DNA of 5,054 bases from positions 1-5,054 of the forward strand of contig NZ_JAWLFS010000220.1 in the NCBI RefSeq assembly GCF_041685465.1, given 5' to 3'. Of this stretch, positions 1-5,054 are shown one piece after another. The DNA comes from Rhodosalinus sp041685465. GTDB lineage: Bacteria; Pseudomonadota; Alphaproteobacteria; Rhodobacterales; Rhodobacteraceae. How positions within the stretch are numbered: the stretch's first letter is position 1; each line of letters opens with the position of its first letter. The translations under genes and the position numbers were made by a program. The notes beneath the pieces were generated by a model that saw only the letters and a list, made by a program, of their open reading frames with translations, searched no databases and was not told the DNA's origin.

Positions 1-2343
1 CGGGTAGAGCACCCCGGCGGCCACCGGGATCAGCGCGGTGTTGTAGCCGAAGGCCCAGACAAGGTTCTGCCGGATGTTGCGCAGCGTGGCGCGCGACACC
101 TCCACCGCGTTGACCACGCCGGCGAGGTCGCCCGACATCAGCACCACGTCGGCCGATTCCATCGCCACGTCCGTGCCGGTGCCGATCGCCACGCCCACGT
201 CCGCCTCGGCGAGCGCGGGGGCGTCGTTGATGCCGTCGCCGACGAAGGCGACCTTGCGCCCGCCCGTGCGCAGATCGTCCAGCGCGGCCACCTTGCCGTC
301 GGGCAGGACGCCGGCCACCACGCGGTCGATGCCGATGTCGCGGGCGATGGCCTGCGCGGTCGCCTCCCGGTCGCCGGTGATCATCGCCACCTCGAGGCCC
401 ATTTCGCGCAGCCGGGCGATGGCGGCGCGGCTCGTCTCCTTGACCGGGTCGGCCACGGCGATCAGCGCGGCGAGCCGGCCGTCGATCGCGGCGTAGAGCA
501 CGCTCTCGCCGCGGCCGGAGCGGCGCGCGTCCTCGGCGCCGAAGGGCGAGAGGTCGAGGCCCATCTCTTCCATGAAGCGCGCGGACCCCACCGCCACCTC
601 GCGGTCCTCGACGCGGGCGCGCACGCCACGGCCCGTCTCGCTTTCGAAGCTCCCGGCTTCCGGCGCGGCGACGCCCTCGGCGCGCGCGGCGCGCACCACG
701 GCCTCGGCGATCGGGTGCTCCGAGACGGCCTCGGCCGCGGCGACGAGGCGGAGCGCCTCGGCGCGGTCGGTGCCCTCCGACGGGACGAGCGCCGCCATCT
801 CGGGGCGGCCCTCGGTCACCGTGCCCGTCTTGTCCAGCGCGACCACGTCCACGCCGGCGAGCGCCTGCAGCGCCTCACCCTTGCGGAAGAGCACGCCGAG
901 CTCGGCGGCCCGCCCCGTGCCCACCATGATCGAGGTCGGCGTGGCGAGCCCCATGGCGCAGGGGCAGGCGATGATCAGGACCGAGACGCCGGCGACCAGC
1001 GCCATGGTGAGCGCCGGATCGGGGCCGACCACGAGCCAGACCAGCACCGTCAGCGCCGCGACGCCCATCACCACCGGCACGAACCAGAGCGTCACCCGGT
1101 CCACGAGCGACTGGATCGGCAGGCGCGCGCCCTGCGCCTCTTCCACCATGCGGGTGATCTGCGCGAGCACCGTGTCGGCGCCCACCGCCGTGGCGCGGAA
1201 GCGGAAGCTGCCGGCGCCGTTCACGGTGCCGCCGGTGACGGCGTCGCCCTCTGATTTCTCGACGGGAAGCGGCTCGCCGGTGATCATGCTCTCGTCGACA
1301 TGCGCCGCGCCCTCGATCACCGCGCCGTCGGTGGGCAGCCGCTCGCCCGGGCGCACCACGAGCACGTCGCCGACCTGCACCTCGTCCACGGGCACCTCGA
1401 CGGTCTCGCCACCGCGCTCGACGCGGGCGGTGCGCGCGCGCAGGCCCATCAGGCGCTCGATCGCGGCGCCCGTGCGGCCCTTGGCCCGCGCCTCGAGCGT
1501 GCGGCCGAGCAGGATCAGCGTGACGATCACCGCCGCCGCCTCGAAATAGACGGCGCGCACGTCGGCGGGCAGGAGATCGGGCGCGAAGGTGGCGACGGTC
1601 GAGTAGCCCCAGGCCGCGGCGGTGCCCACGGCGACGAGGCTGTTCATGTCCGGCGCGCCCTTGAGAAGCGCCGGCACCCCGCGCAGGAAGAACTCGCGCC
1701 CCGGGCCGATCAGGATCAGCGTCGTCAGCGCGAACTGGATGAGCCAGCTTGCCTGATGGCCGATGGTCTGCCCGATCAGCGCGTGCGCGCCGGGAATCAT
1801 GTGTCCGCCCATCTCGAGGAGGAAGACGGGCAGCGCGAGCGCTCCGGCAAGGGCGGTCTTGCGGGCTGCGGCCCGCGCCTCCTCGGCCTTGCGGGCTCCG
1901 CGGTCCGCGGCGTCGTCGGCCCCGGCCGGCTTCGCCGGGTAGCCCGCCCCGGTCACCGCGTCGGCCAGCGCGCGCGCGCCGGCGGCCCCCTCGAGCACGG
2001 TCGCGCGCGCCTCCTCGGCGGCGAGGTTGACCTCCGCCGAAAGAACGCCCGGCACGGCCTCGATCGCCTGATCGACGCGGCCCACGCAGGAGGCACAGTT
2101 CATTCCCGAGACGGCGAGCGTCACGGTCTCGGTCCGGGCGGGGTAGCCCGCGCGCTCCAGCGCCGCGGCCGCCTCCGCCCCGCGCGCGGGGCTGTCGAGC
2201 GTGACGGTGGCGGTCTCCGCCGCGAGGTTCACGTTGACCTCGGCGACGCCCTCGACCGCCTCCAGCGCCGCGGCGGCACGCCGGACGCAGCCCGCACAGT
2301 TCAGGCCCTCCAGCGCGAAGGTGATGCGATGTGCGTCGCTCAT
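1..2343 (-). CDS. copA: Copper-exporting P1B-type ATPase CopA (3' end outside the window)
   Basis: Inner-membrane pump that exports Cu(I) from the cytoplasm using ATP. The frame is open for 781 codons and runs off the left edge; CopA proteins are usually about 800-840 residues, so only the end is missing. Visible order: HMA domain 1 (C16-x-x-C19), HMA domain 2 (C83-x-x-C86), helices MA (~164-182) and MB (~200-220), TM1 with DMNSL (M233), TM2 with YFEAAA (E268) and LLGRTLE (E284), actuator-loop TGEP (355-358), TM3 (~420-440), TM4 with C460-P-C462, phosphorylation motif DKTGT (D504), nucleotide-binding H543-P544, hinge GDGIND (702-707) and TM5 with Y767-N768. The CPC plus YN pair marks the Cu(I) subclass (P1B-1). 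M233, E268 and E284 align by motif with the entry and exit residues described for Legionella CopA. The TM6 MxxSS motif lies beyond the edge. The ATG start has GGAGG (2351-2355) 7 nt upstream and a CueR-type promoter in front. Codon use matches the neighbours; no frameshift is seen. Confidence 0.97.
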   Translation of the reverse strand, partial: MSDAHRITFALEGLNCAGCVRRAAAALEAVEGVAEVNVNLAAETATVTLDSPARGAEAAAALERAGYPARTETVTLAVSGMNCASCVGRVDQAIEAVPGVLSAEVNLAAEEARATVLEGAAGARALADAVTGAGYPAKPAGADDAADRGARKAEEARAAARKTALAGALALPVFLLEMGGHMIPGAHALIGQTIGHQASWLIQFALTTLILIGPGREFFLRGVPALLKGAPDMNSLVAVGTAAAWGYSTVATFAPDLLPADVRAVYFEAAAVIVTLILLGRTLEARAKGRTGAAIERLMGLRARTARVERGGETVEVPVDEVQVGDVLVVRPGERLPTDGAVIEGAAHVDESMITGEPLPVEKSEGDAVTGGTVNGAGSFRFRATAVGADTVLAQITRMVEEAQGARLPIQSLVDRVTLWFVPVVMGVAALTVLVWLVVGPDPALTMALVAGVSVLIIACPCAMGLATPTSIMVGTGRAAELGVLFRKGEALQALAGVDVVALDKTGTVTEGRPEMAALVPSEGTDRAEALRLVAAAEAVSEHPIAEAVVRAARAEGVAAPEAGSFESETGRGVRARVEDREVAVGSARFMEEMGLDLSPFGAEDARRSGRGESVLYAAIDGRLAALIAVADPVKETSRAAIARLREMGLEVAMITGDREATAQAIARDIGIDRVVAGVLPDGKVAALDDLRTGGRKVAFVGDGINDAPALAEADVGVAIGTGTDVAMESADVVLMSGDLAGVVNAVEVSRATLRNIRQNLVWAFGYNTALIPVAAGVLYP

Positions 2344-2374
2344 GGTGAGACCTCCGTTCGACGAGTTCCCCACC

Positions 2375-2405
2375 GATGTGGGGCCTCCAGTCACTGGAAG
2401 GTCAA
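2375..2405 (-). promoter_or_regulatory. CueR/HmrR-type copper-responsive promoter of copA
   Basis: Read on the minus strand, a -35 hexamer TTGACC (2405-2400) is followed by a 19-nt spacer that holds the dyad CCTTCCAGTGACTGGAGG, then a weak -10 CACATC (2380-2375). The inner half-sites TCCAGT and ACTGGA are perfectly symmetric around one G. MerR-family copper regulators (CueR, HmrR) bind such dyads between over-spaced -35 and -10 elements and realign them when Cu(I) binds. The distance to the copA ATG is about 31 nt, which suits a short leader. The regulator gene is not in the window. The dyad and spacing are seen directly; the identity of the regulator and the exact -10 are inferred. Confidence 0.82.
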
Positions 2406-2424
2406 GGGGCGACTTCGACCGGGC

Positions 2425-2664
2425 TCAGAACACGCGGAAGGTGAGCGTGGTGAGGCTGCGCTCGATGCCGGGAATGTCGAGAAGACGCTCGTTGATGTAT
2501 TTGCCCACGTCCTCGTCCTCGGGGATGTAGAGCTTCATCAGGAGGTCCCACTCGCCGCTCGTGGAGTAGAGCTCGGAATGGATCTCGCGCAGGACGATCT
2601 CCTCGGCGACCCGGTAGGTGGTCCCCGGGGTGCAGCGGAGCTGGACGAAAACGAGCGTGGACAT
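2425..2664 (-). CDS. Stand-alone Lrp/AsnC ligand-binding (RAM) domain protein
   Basis: A 79-residue cytoplasmic protein that corresponds only to the C-terminal effector-binding and oligomerisation domain of Lrp/AsnC regulators (AsnC_trans_reg type, ferredoxin-like fold). The visible hallmarks are S36-GEWD-L42, matching the family's tGxyDl motif at the effector pocket, and D63-IPGIERSLTTL-74, matching the closing (i)pGVxxs.T.(i)v strand. No helix-turn-helix precedes it, so it probably does not bind DNA by itself. Related single-domain proteins form ring-like oligomers and may bind amino acids or mix with full-length Lrp proteins; the ligand here is unknown. The ATG at 2664 is chosen because GAGGGG (2672-2677) sits 7 nt upstream and because the domain begins at once (STLVFVQL). 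An in-frame GTG at 2703 would add 13 residues that look unlike the family and has no evident ribosome site. The gene is divergent from hisB and ends 81 nt before copA on the same strand. Confidence 0.85.
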   Translation of the reverse strand: MSTLVFVQLRCTPGTTYRVAEEIVLREIHSELYSTSGEWDLLMKLYIPEDEDVGKYINERLLDIPGIERSLTTLTFRVF

Positions 2665-2732
2665 CGGCGCGCCCCTCACGGTTGGTCGCCCGGACGCTCG
2701 CACAGCCCGCGACCCGGTGCAACGCCGCGGGG

Positions 2733-2760
2733 TTGGCGGGCGCCAGGCGGCCCGCTAGAA
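2733..2760 (+). promoter_or_regulatory. Putative sigma-70-type promoter of hisB
   Basis: TTGGCG (2733-2738) and CTAGAA (2755-2760) are separated by 16 nt. The extended -10 GCTAGAA resembles the GCTANAW form seen in alphaproteobacterial housekeeping promoters. A start near 2767 would leave a leader of about 20 nt containing the hisB ribosome-binding site AGAGGAG (2774-2780). There is no room for a leader peptide or attenuator. This is prediction by pattern only. Confidence 0.45.
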
Positions 2761-2787
2761 GGCGCGCACCGCCAGAGGAGACCCCCC

Positions 2788-3375
2788 ATGCGCCGCGCCC
2801 GCATCGACCGCAGCACCGCCGAGACCTCGATTTCGCTCGACCTCGCCCTCGACGGCACCGGCGCGCGGGAGATCGCGACCGGCGTCGGCTTCTTCGACCA
2901 CATGCTGGAGCAACTCGCGCGCCACGCGCTGATCGACGTCACCCTGCAGGCCACCGGCGACCGCCACATCGACGATCACCACACGGTCGAGGACTGCGGC
3001 ATCGCGCTCGGCCGGGCGCTGGCCGAGGCGCTCGGCGACAAGCGCGGAATCCGCCGCTACGGCGCCGTCACGCTGGTGATGGACGAGGCCCGCGTCTCCG
3101 CCGCGCTCGACCTCTCCGGGCGGCCCTTCCTCGTCTGGGACGTCGCTTTCCCGACGGAGAAGATCGGCGGCTTCGACACCGAGCTCGTGCGCGAGTTCTT
3201 CCAGGCGGTGGCGAGCCACGGGGGCGTGACGCTCCACGTCACGCAGGAGGCCGGTGCCAACAGCCACCACATCGCCGAGGCCGCCTTCAAGGCGGTGGCC
3301 CGCGCGCTGCGCGCCGCCGTCGAGCCCGACCCGCGCGCGGGCGCGGAGGTGCCCTCGACCAAGGGCACGCTCTGA
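2788..3375 (+). CDS. hisB: Imidazoleglycerol-phosphate dehydratase HisB
   Basis: Cytoplasmic enzyme of histidine synthesis that dehydrates imidazole glycerol phosphate to imidazole-acetol phosphate. The family works as a 24-mer with two Mn ions per active site. The 195-residue length is normal for the monofunctional form; the histidinol-phosphatase domain fused in E. coli HisB is absent, so that step needs a separate enzyme. The two repeated metal-binding motifs are intact: D62-D-H64-H65-T-V-E68-D69 and S159-H160-H161-I-A-E164. Also present are the early GFFDHML segment (34-40) and the C-terminal STKGTL (190-195), typical of the family. The ATG at 2788 has AGAGGAG 7 nt upstream, and the protein begins at the usual place (RRARIDRSTAETSI). 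The reading frame happens to stay open far upstream, through the antisense of the neighbouring genes, so an automatic caller could over-extend it. The gene is divergent from the RAM-domain gene and is followed by an intergenic repeat before hisH. Confidence 0.97.
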   Translation: MRRARIDRSTAETSISLDLALDGTGAREIATGVGFFDHMLEQLARHALIDVTLQATGDRHIDDHHTVEDCGIALGRALAEALGDKRGIRRYGAVTLVMDEARVSAALDLSGRPFLVWDVAFPTEKIGGFDTELVREFFQAVASHGGVTLHVTQEAGANSHHIAEAAFKAVARALRAAVEPDPRAGAEVPSTKGTL

Positions 3376-3389
3376 GCGCCGCCACGCAA

Positions 3390-3454
3390 GGGGGCGCTGC
3401 CCCCTCTTGGCCTGACGGCCAATTCACCCCCGGAGTACTTGGGCCAAGATGATG
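3390..3454 (+). repeat. Intergenic palindromic repeat, copy 1 (hisB-hisH gap)
   Basis: Two hairpins followed by a conserved tail. Hairpin 1 is GGGGGC-GCT-GCCCCC (3390-3404). Hairpin 2 is TTGGCC-TGAC-GGCCAA (3407-3422). The tail, beginning CCCCCGGAGTACTT (about 3427-3454) and ending CCAAGATGATG, contains a small CTTGG/CCAAG inverted repeat. The same architecture recurs after hisA. It begins 14 nt after the hisB stop and might act as a terminator or mRNA 3'-end stabiliser, though it lacks a proper T-run. It resembles a dispersed intergenic repeat I recall from Rhodobacteraceae genomes, which is memory rather than a search result. Confidence 0.75.
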
Positions 3455-3472
3455 GGCGCGGGGCGGCGCGAC

Positions 3473-3501
3473 TTGGCAATCCCGGGACGCTGGTCTAGTC
3501 A
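3473..3501 (+). promoter_or_regulatory. Possible internal promoter of hisH
   Basis: TTGGCA (3473-3478) is a good -35. A CTAG core (3495-3498), 16 nt further on, is the best -10 candidate, in the sequence GTCTAGTCA. The layout parallels the proposed hisB promoter (TTGGCG, 16 nt, CTAGAA), but the last bases of the -10 match poorly. It lies just downstream of the repeat, where a fresh start would be useful if the repeat stops transcription. The hisH ribosome-binding site GGAGG follows at 3520-3524. Confidence 0.35.
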
Positions 3502-3531
3502 GCGCGCTGTTCCGGCACCGGAGGCGCGGTC

Positions 3532-4170
3532 ATGACCACCGTCATCGTCGATTACGAAAGCGGCAACCTGCACTCCGCCGAGAAGGCGTTCCAGCGCATG
3601 GCGGTCGAGACGGACGCGGGCGCGGTCCTCGTCAGCGCCGAGCCGGAGACGGTGGCCGCGGCCGAGCGCGTGGTGCTGCCGGGCGACGGGGCCTTCCCGG
3701 CATGCCGGCAGGCGCTCTTCGCCCGGGCGGGGCTCTTCGAGGCGATCGAGGAGGCGGCGCTGCGCCGCGCGCGGCCCTTCCTGGGCATCTGCATCGGGAT
3801 GCAGATGCTGGCGAGCCGGGGCATGGAATACGCGGAGACGCCGGGCTTCGACTGGATTCCCGGCACCGTCGCGCGCATCGCGCCGGAAGACCCGGCGCTC
3901 AAGGTGCCGCACATGGGCTGGAACGACCTTGTGGTCGACCGCCCGCACCCGGTGCTGGACGGCATCGCGACGGGCGATCACGCCTATTTCGTCCACTCCT
4001 ACCAGATGCGCCTCGCCGATCCGGGGCATCTCCTGGCGCATGCCGATTATGGCGGCCCCGTCACCGCGGTCGTGGGGCGCGGCACGATCCTCGGCACGCA
4101 ATTCCACCCCGAGAAGAGCCAGGCCACGGGCCTGCGCCTGATCGCCAATTTCCTGCGCTGGCGCCCCTGA
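3532..4170 (+). CDS. hisH: Imidazole glycerol phosphate synthase, glutaminase subunit HisH
   Basis: Class-I (triad) glutamine amidotransferase subunit. It hydrolyses glutamine and passes ammonia to HisF, which converts PRFAR to IGP and AICAR. The 212 residues match the usual length. The catalytic triad is complete: C87 in FLGICIGMQ (nucleophile elbow), with H192 and E194 in TQFHPEKSQ. The N-terminal DYESGNLHS (7-15) and HMGWN are family signatures. The oxyanion-strand motif reads P50-G-D-G-A-F rather than the common PGVGxF, so D52 replaces the usual Val. The ATG at 3532 has GGAGG 7 nt upstream and gives the canonical TTVIVDYESGN start. hisA follows 29 nt after the stop, which suggests cotranscription. 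The partner hisF is not in the window and would be expected just beyond the right edge or elsewhere. Confidence 0.97.
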   Translation: MTTVIVDYESGNLHSAEKAFQRMAVETDAGAVLVSAEPETVAAAERVVLPGDGAFPACRQALFARAGLFEAIEEAALRRARPFLGICIGMQMLASRGMEYAETPGFDWIPGTVARIAPEDPALKVPHMGWNDLVVDRPHPVLDGIATGDHAYFVHSYQMRLADPGHLLAHADYGGPVTAVVGRGTILGTQFHPEKSQATGLRLIANFLRWRP

Positions 4171-4199
4171 GGGCGGCGGCACGGACACGGGAGCGCGCG

Positions 4200-4919
4200 A
4201 TGATCCTCTACCCCGCGATCGACCTCAAGGACGGGCAGGCCGTGCGCCTGCTGCGCGGCGAGATGGCCGCGGCCACGGTCTTCAACGACGACCCGGCGGC
4301 GCAGGCGCGCGCCTTCGTGGAGGCCGGCGCGCGCTGGCTGCACCTCGTCGACCTGAACGGCGCCTTCGCCGGGCGGCCCGTGAATGCCGCCGCGGTCGAG
4401 GCGATCCTCGCCGCCTGCCCGGAGACCCCCGCGCAGCTCGGCGGCGGCATCCGCGACATGGTCACCATCGAGACCTGGCTCGGCAAGGGGCTGGCGCGGG
4501 TGATCCTCGGCACCGTGGCGGTGGAGGACCCGGACCTCGTACGCGCCGCGGCGCGCGCCTTCCCGGGGCGCATCGCGGTCGGCATCGACGCGCGCGCGGG
4601 ACGCGTGGCCACCCGCGGCTGGGCCGAGGAGACGGAGGTGGAGGCCACCGAGCTCGCGCGGCGCTTCGAGGACGCCGGGGTGGCGGCGCTGGTCTACACC
4701 GACATCGAGCGCGACGGCGCGATGGGCGGGCCGAACGTGGCCGCGACCGAGGCGCTGGCGCGCGCCGTCTCGATCCCGGTGATCGCCTCGGGGGGCGTCG
4801 CCGCGCTCGCCGATCTGATCGCGCTGCGCGACACCGGCGCGATCGCGGGGGCGATCTCGGGGCGCGCGCTCTACGACGGCAAGCTCGACCTCGCGGAGGC
4901 GCTGGCCGCGCTGGGCTGA
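4200..4919 (+). CDS. hisA: ProFAR isomerase HisA
   Basis: 1-(5-phosphoribosyl)-5-[(5-phosphoribosylamino)methylideneamino]imidazole-4-carboxamide isomerase. It is a cytoplasmic (beta-alpha)8-barrel that opens the ribose ring of ProFAR by an Amadori rearrangement, giving PRFAR, the substrate of HisF-HisH. The 239 residues match the family. Both catalytic aspartates are present: D8 in PAIDLKDG and D130 in VGIDARAG. Phosphate-binding turns are visible at LGGGIR (80-85), LGT (103-105), SGGV (197-200) and SGRALYDG (220-227); YTDIERDG (166-173) is also typical. The two-fold repeat of the half-barrels shows in the paired D8/D130 and GGGI/SGGV motifs. The start is the ATG at 4200, with GGGAG (4189-4193) 6 nt upstream. 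It lies 29 nt after hisH, in the same transcript by spacing. No defect is seen. Confidence 0.97.
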   Translation: MILYPAIDLKDGQAVRLLRGEMAAATVFNDDPAAQARAFVEAGARWLHLVDLNGAFAGRPVNAAAVEAILAACPETPAQLGGGIRDMVTIETWLGKGLARVILGTVAVEDPDLVRAAARAFPGRIAVGIDARAGRVATRGWAEETEVEATELARRFEDAGVAALVYTDIERDGAMGGPNVAATEALARAVSIPVIASGGVAALADLIALRDTGAIAGAISGRALYDGKLDLAEALAALG

Positions 4920-4923
4920 CGTC

Positions 4924-4956
4924 GGCGCTGGCAGGGGGCGCTGGCAGGGGGCGCTG
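4924..4956 (+). repeat. 13-nt tandem duplication next to the second intergenic repeat
   Basis: The unit CGCTGGCAGGGGG occurs at 4926-4938 and again at 4939-4951, followed by a partial third unit CGCTG that runs into the first hairpin of the palindromic repeat. It starts 6 nt after the hisA stop codon. Exact identity of the two units suggests recent slippage. The unit shares the GGGGGCGCTG core of the repeat's first hairpin, so it probably arose from that element. Confidence 0.85.
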
Positions 4957-5007
4957 CCCCCGTCGGCTTCGCCGACTCCCCCGGGATATTTCTGACCAAG
5001 AAGAAGG
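4947..5007 (+). repeat. Intergenic palindromic repeat, copy 2 (after hisA)
   Basis: Same layout and orientation as the copy after hisB. Hairpin 1 is GGGGGC-GCT-GCCCCC (4947-4961), identical in sequence. Hairpin 2 is GTCGGC-TTC-GCCGAC (4962-4976), which differs from copy 1 in sequence but is again fully paired. The tail CCCCCGGGATATTTCTGACC (4978-4997) is followed by AAGAAGAAG (4998-5006). It comes directly after hisA and could end or stabilise the hisH-hisA transcript. The rest of the window, to 5054, shows no gene start or RNA that I can support. Confidence 0.78.
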
Positions 5008-5054
5008 ACCGAAGCGCAGGGACTGGCGTCGCCCGGGGCGGCGTGGCACAGGGG

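Noticed and set aside
572..1549. Plus-strand open frame of 325 codons rich in Ser, Thr, Ala and Arg.
   Set aside because: It is the antisense of copA, whose frame shows every catalytic motif; no motif or ribosome site supports the plus-strand reading.
2694..2722. Possible promoter for the RAM-domain gene on the minus strand (TTGCAC at 2722-2717).
   Set aside because: The -10 at proper spacing reads GAGCGT, which is a poor match, so the start of this gene's transcript cannot be placed.
1300..3375. A long plus-strand open frame that runs antisense through copA and the RAM-domain gene and joins hisB in frame.
   Set aside because: The upstream part has low-complexity Arg/Ala/His-rich composition and no family signature. 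True hisB starts at 2788 with its own ribosome-binding site, and the minus-strand frame is a complete CopA. High GC keeps stop codons rare.
3390..3422. The GC hairpins after hisB as a classic intrinsic terminator.
   Set aside because: There is no T-run after either stem, so a strict intrinsic terminator is not supported; it is reported as a repeat with a possible 3'-end role.
3499..4188. Minus-strand open frame of 229 codons over hisH.
   Set aside because: It is an antisense shadow; composition is Arg/His/Ala-rich without recognisable domain, while hisH has its triad and length intact.
4462..5049. Minus-strand open frame of 195 codons over the 3' part of hisA and beyond.
   Set aside because: The product is mostly Arg, Pro, Ala and Ser, typical of a GC-rich shadow frame; hisA is intact on the other strand.

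Overview
The window is very GC-rich, with almost every third codon position G or C. It reads as chromosomal DNA from an alphaproteobacterium, most likely a member of the Rhodobacteraceae/Paracoccaceae. That placement rests on the hisB-hisH-hisA order, the protein sequences, the TTGGC/CTAG-type promoters, and an intergenic palindromic repeat whose tail resembles repeats I remember from that family. It is an inference; no database was searched.

Left part (1-2343, minus strand): the first 781 residues of a copper-exporting P1B-1-type ATPase (CopA). It has two N-terminal heavy-metal-associated domains, the CPC membrane site and all catalytic loops. The C-terminal end runs off the window. Its promoter (about 2375-2405) carries a CueR/HmrR-type dyad inside an elongated 19-bp spacer, the classic layout for copper-induced promoters.

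Middle (2425-2664, minus strand): a 79-residue stand-alone Lrp/AsnC ligand-binding (RAM) domain with no DNA-binding domain. It lies between copA and the histidine genes and is divergent from hisB.

Right part (2788-4919, plus strand): three consecutive histidine-biosynthesis genes. They are hisB (imidazoleglycerol-phosphate dehydratase, monofunctional), hisH (glutaminase subunit of IGP synthase) and hisA (ProFAR isomerase). HisA makes PRFAR; HisH, with HisF (not in the window), converts it to IGP and AICAR; HisB dehydrates IGP to imidazole-acetol phosphate. hisH and hisA are 29 nt apart and probably cotranscribed. hisB is separated from hisH by 156 nt that hold an intergenic repeat and a possible second promoter. 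A second copy of the repeat follows hisA.

No novel multi-gene system is visible; the genes are ordinary housekeeping and metal-resistance genes. The points most worth a second look are the two repeat copies, whose second stem differs by compensated changes, the orphan RAM-domain gene, and the Asp in the HisH oxyanion motif.
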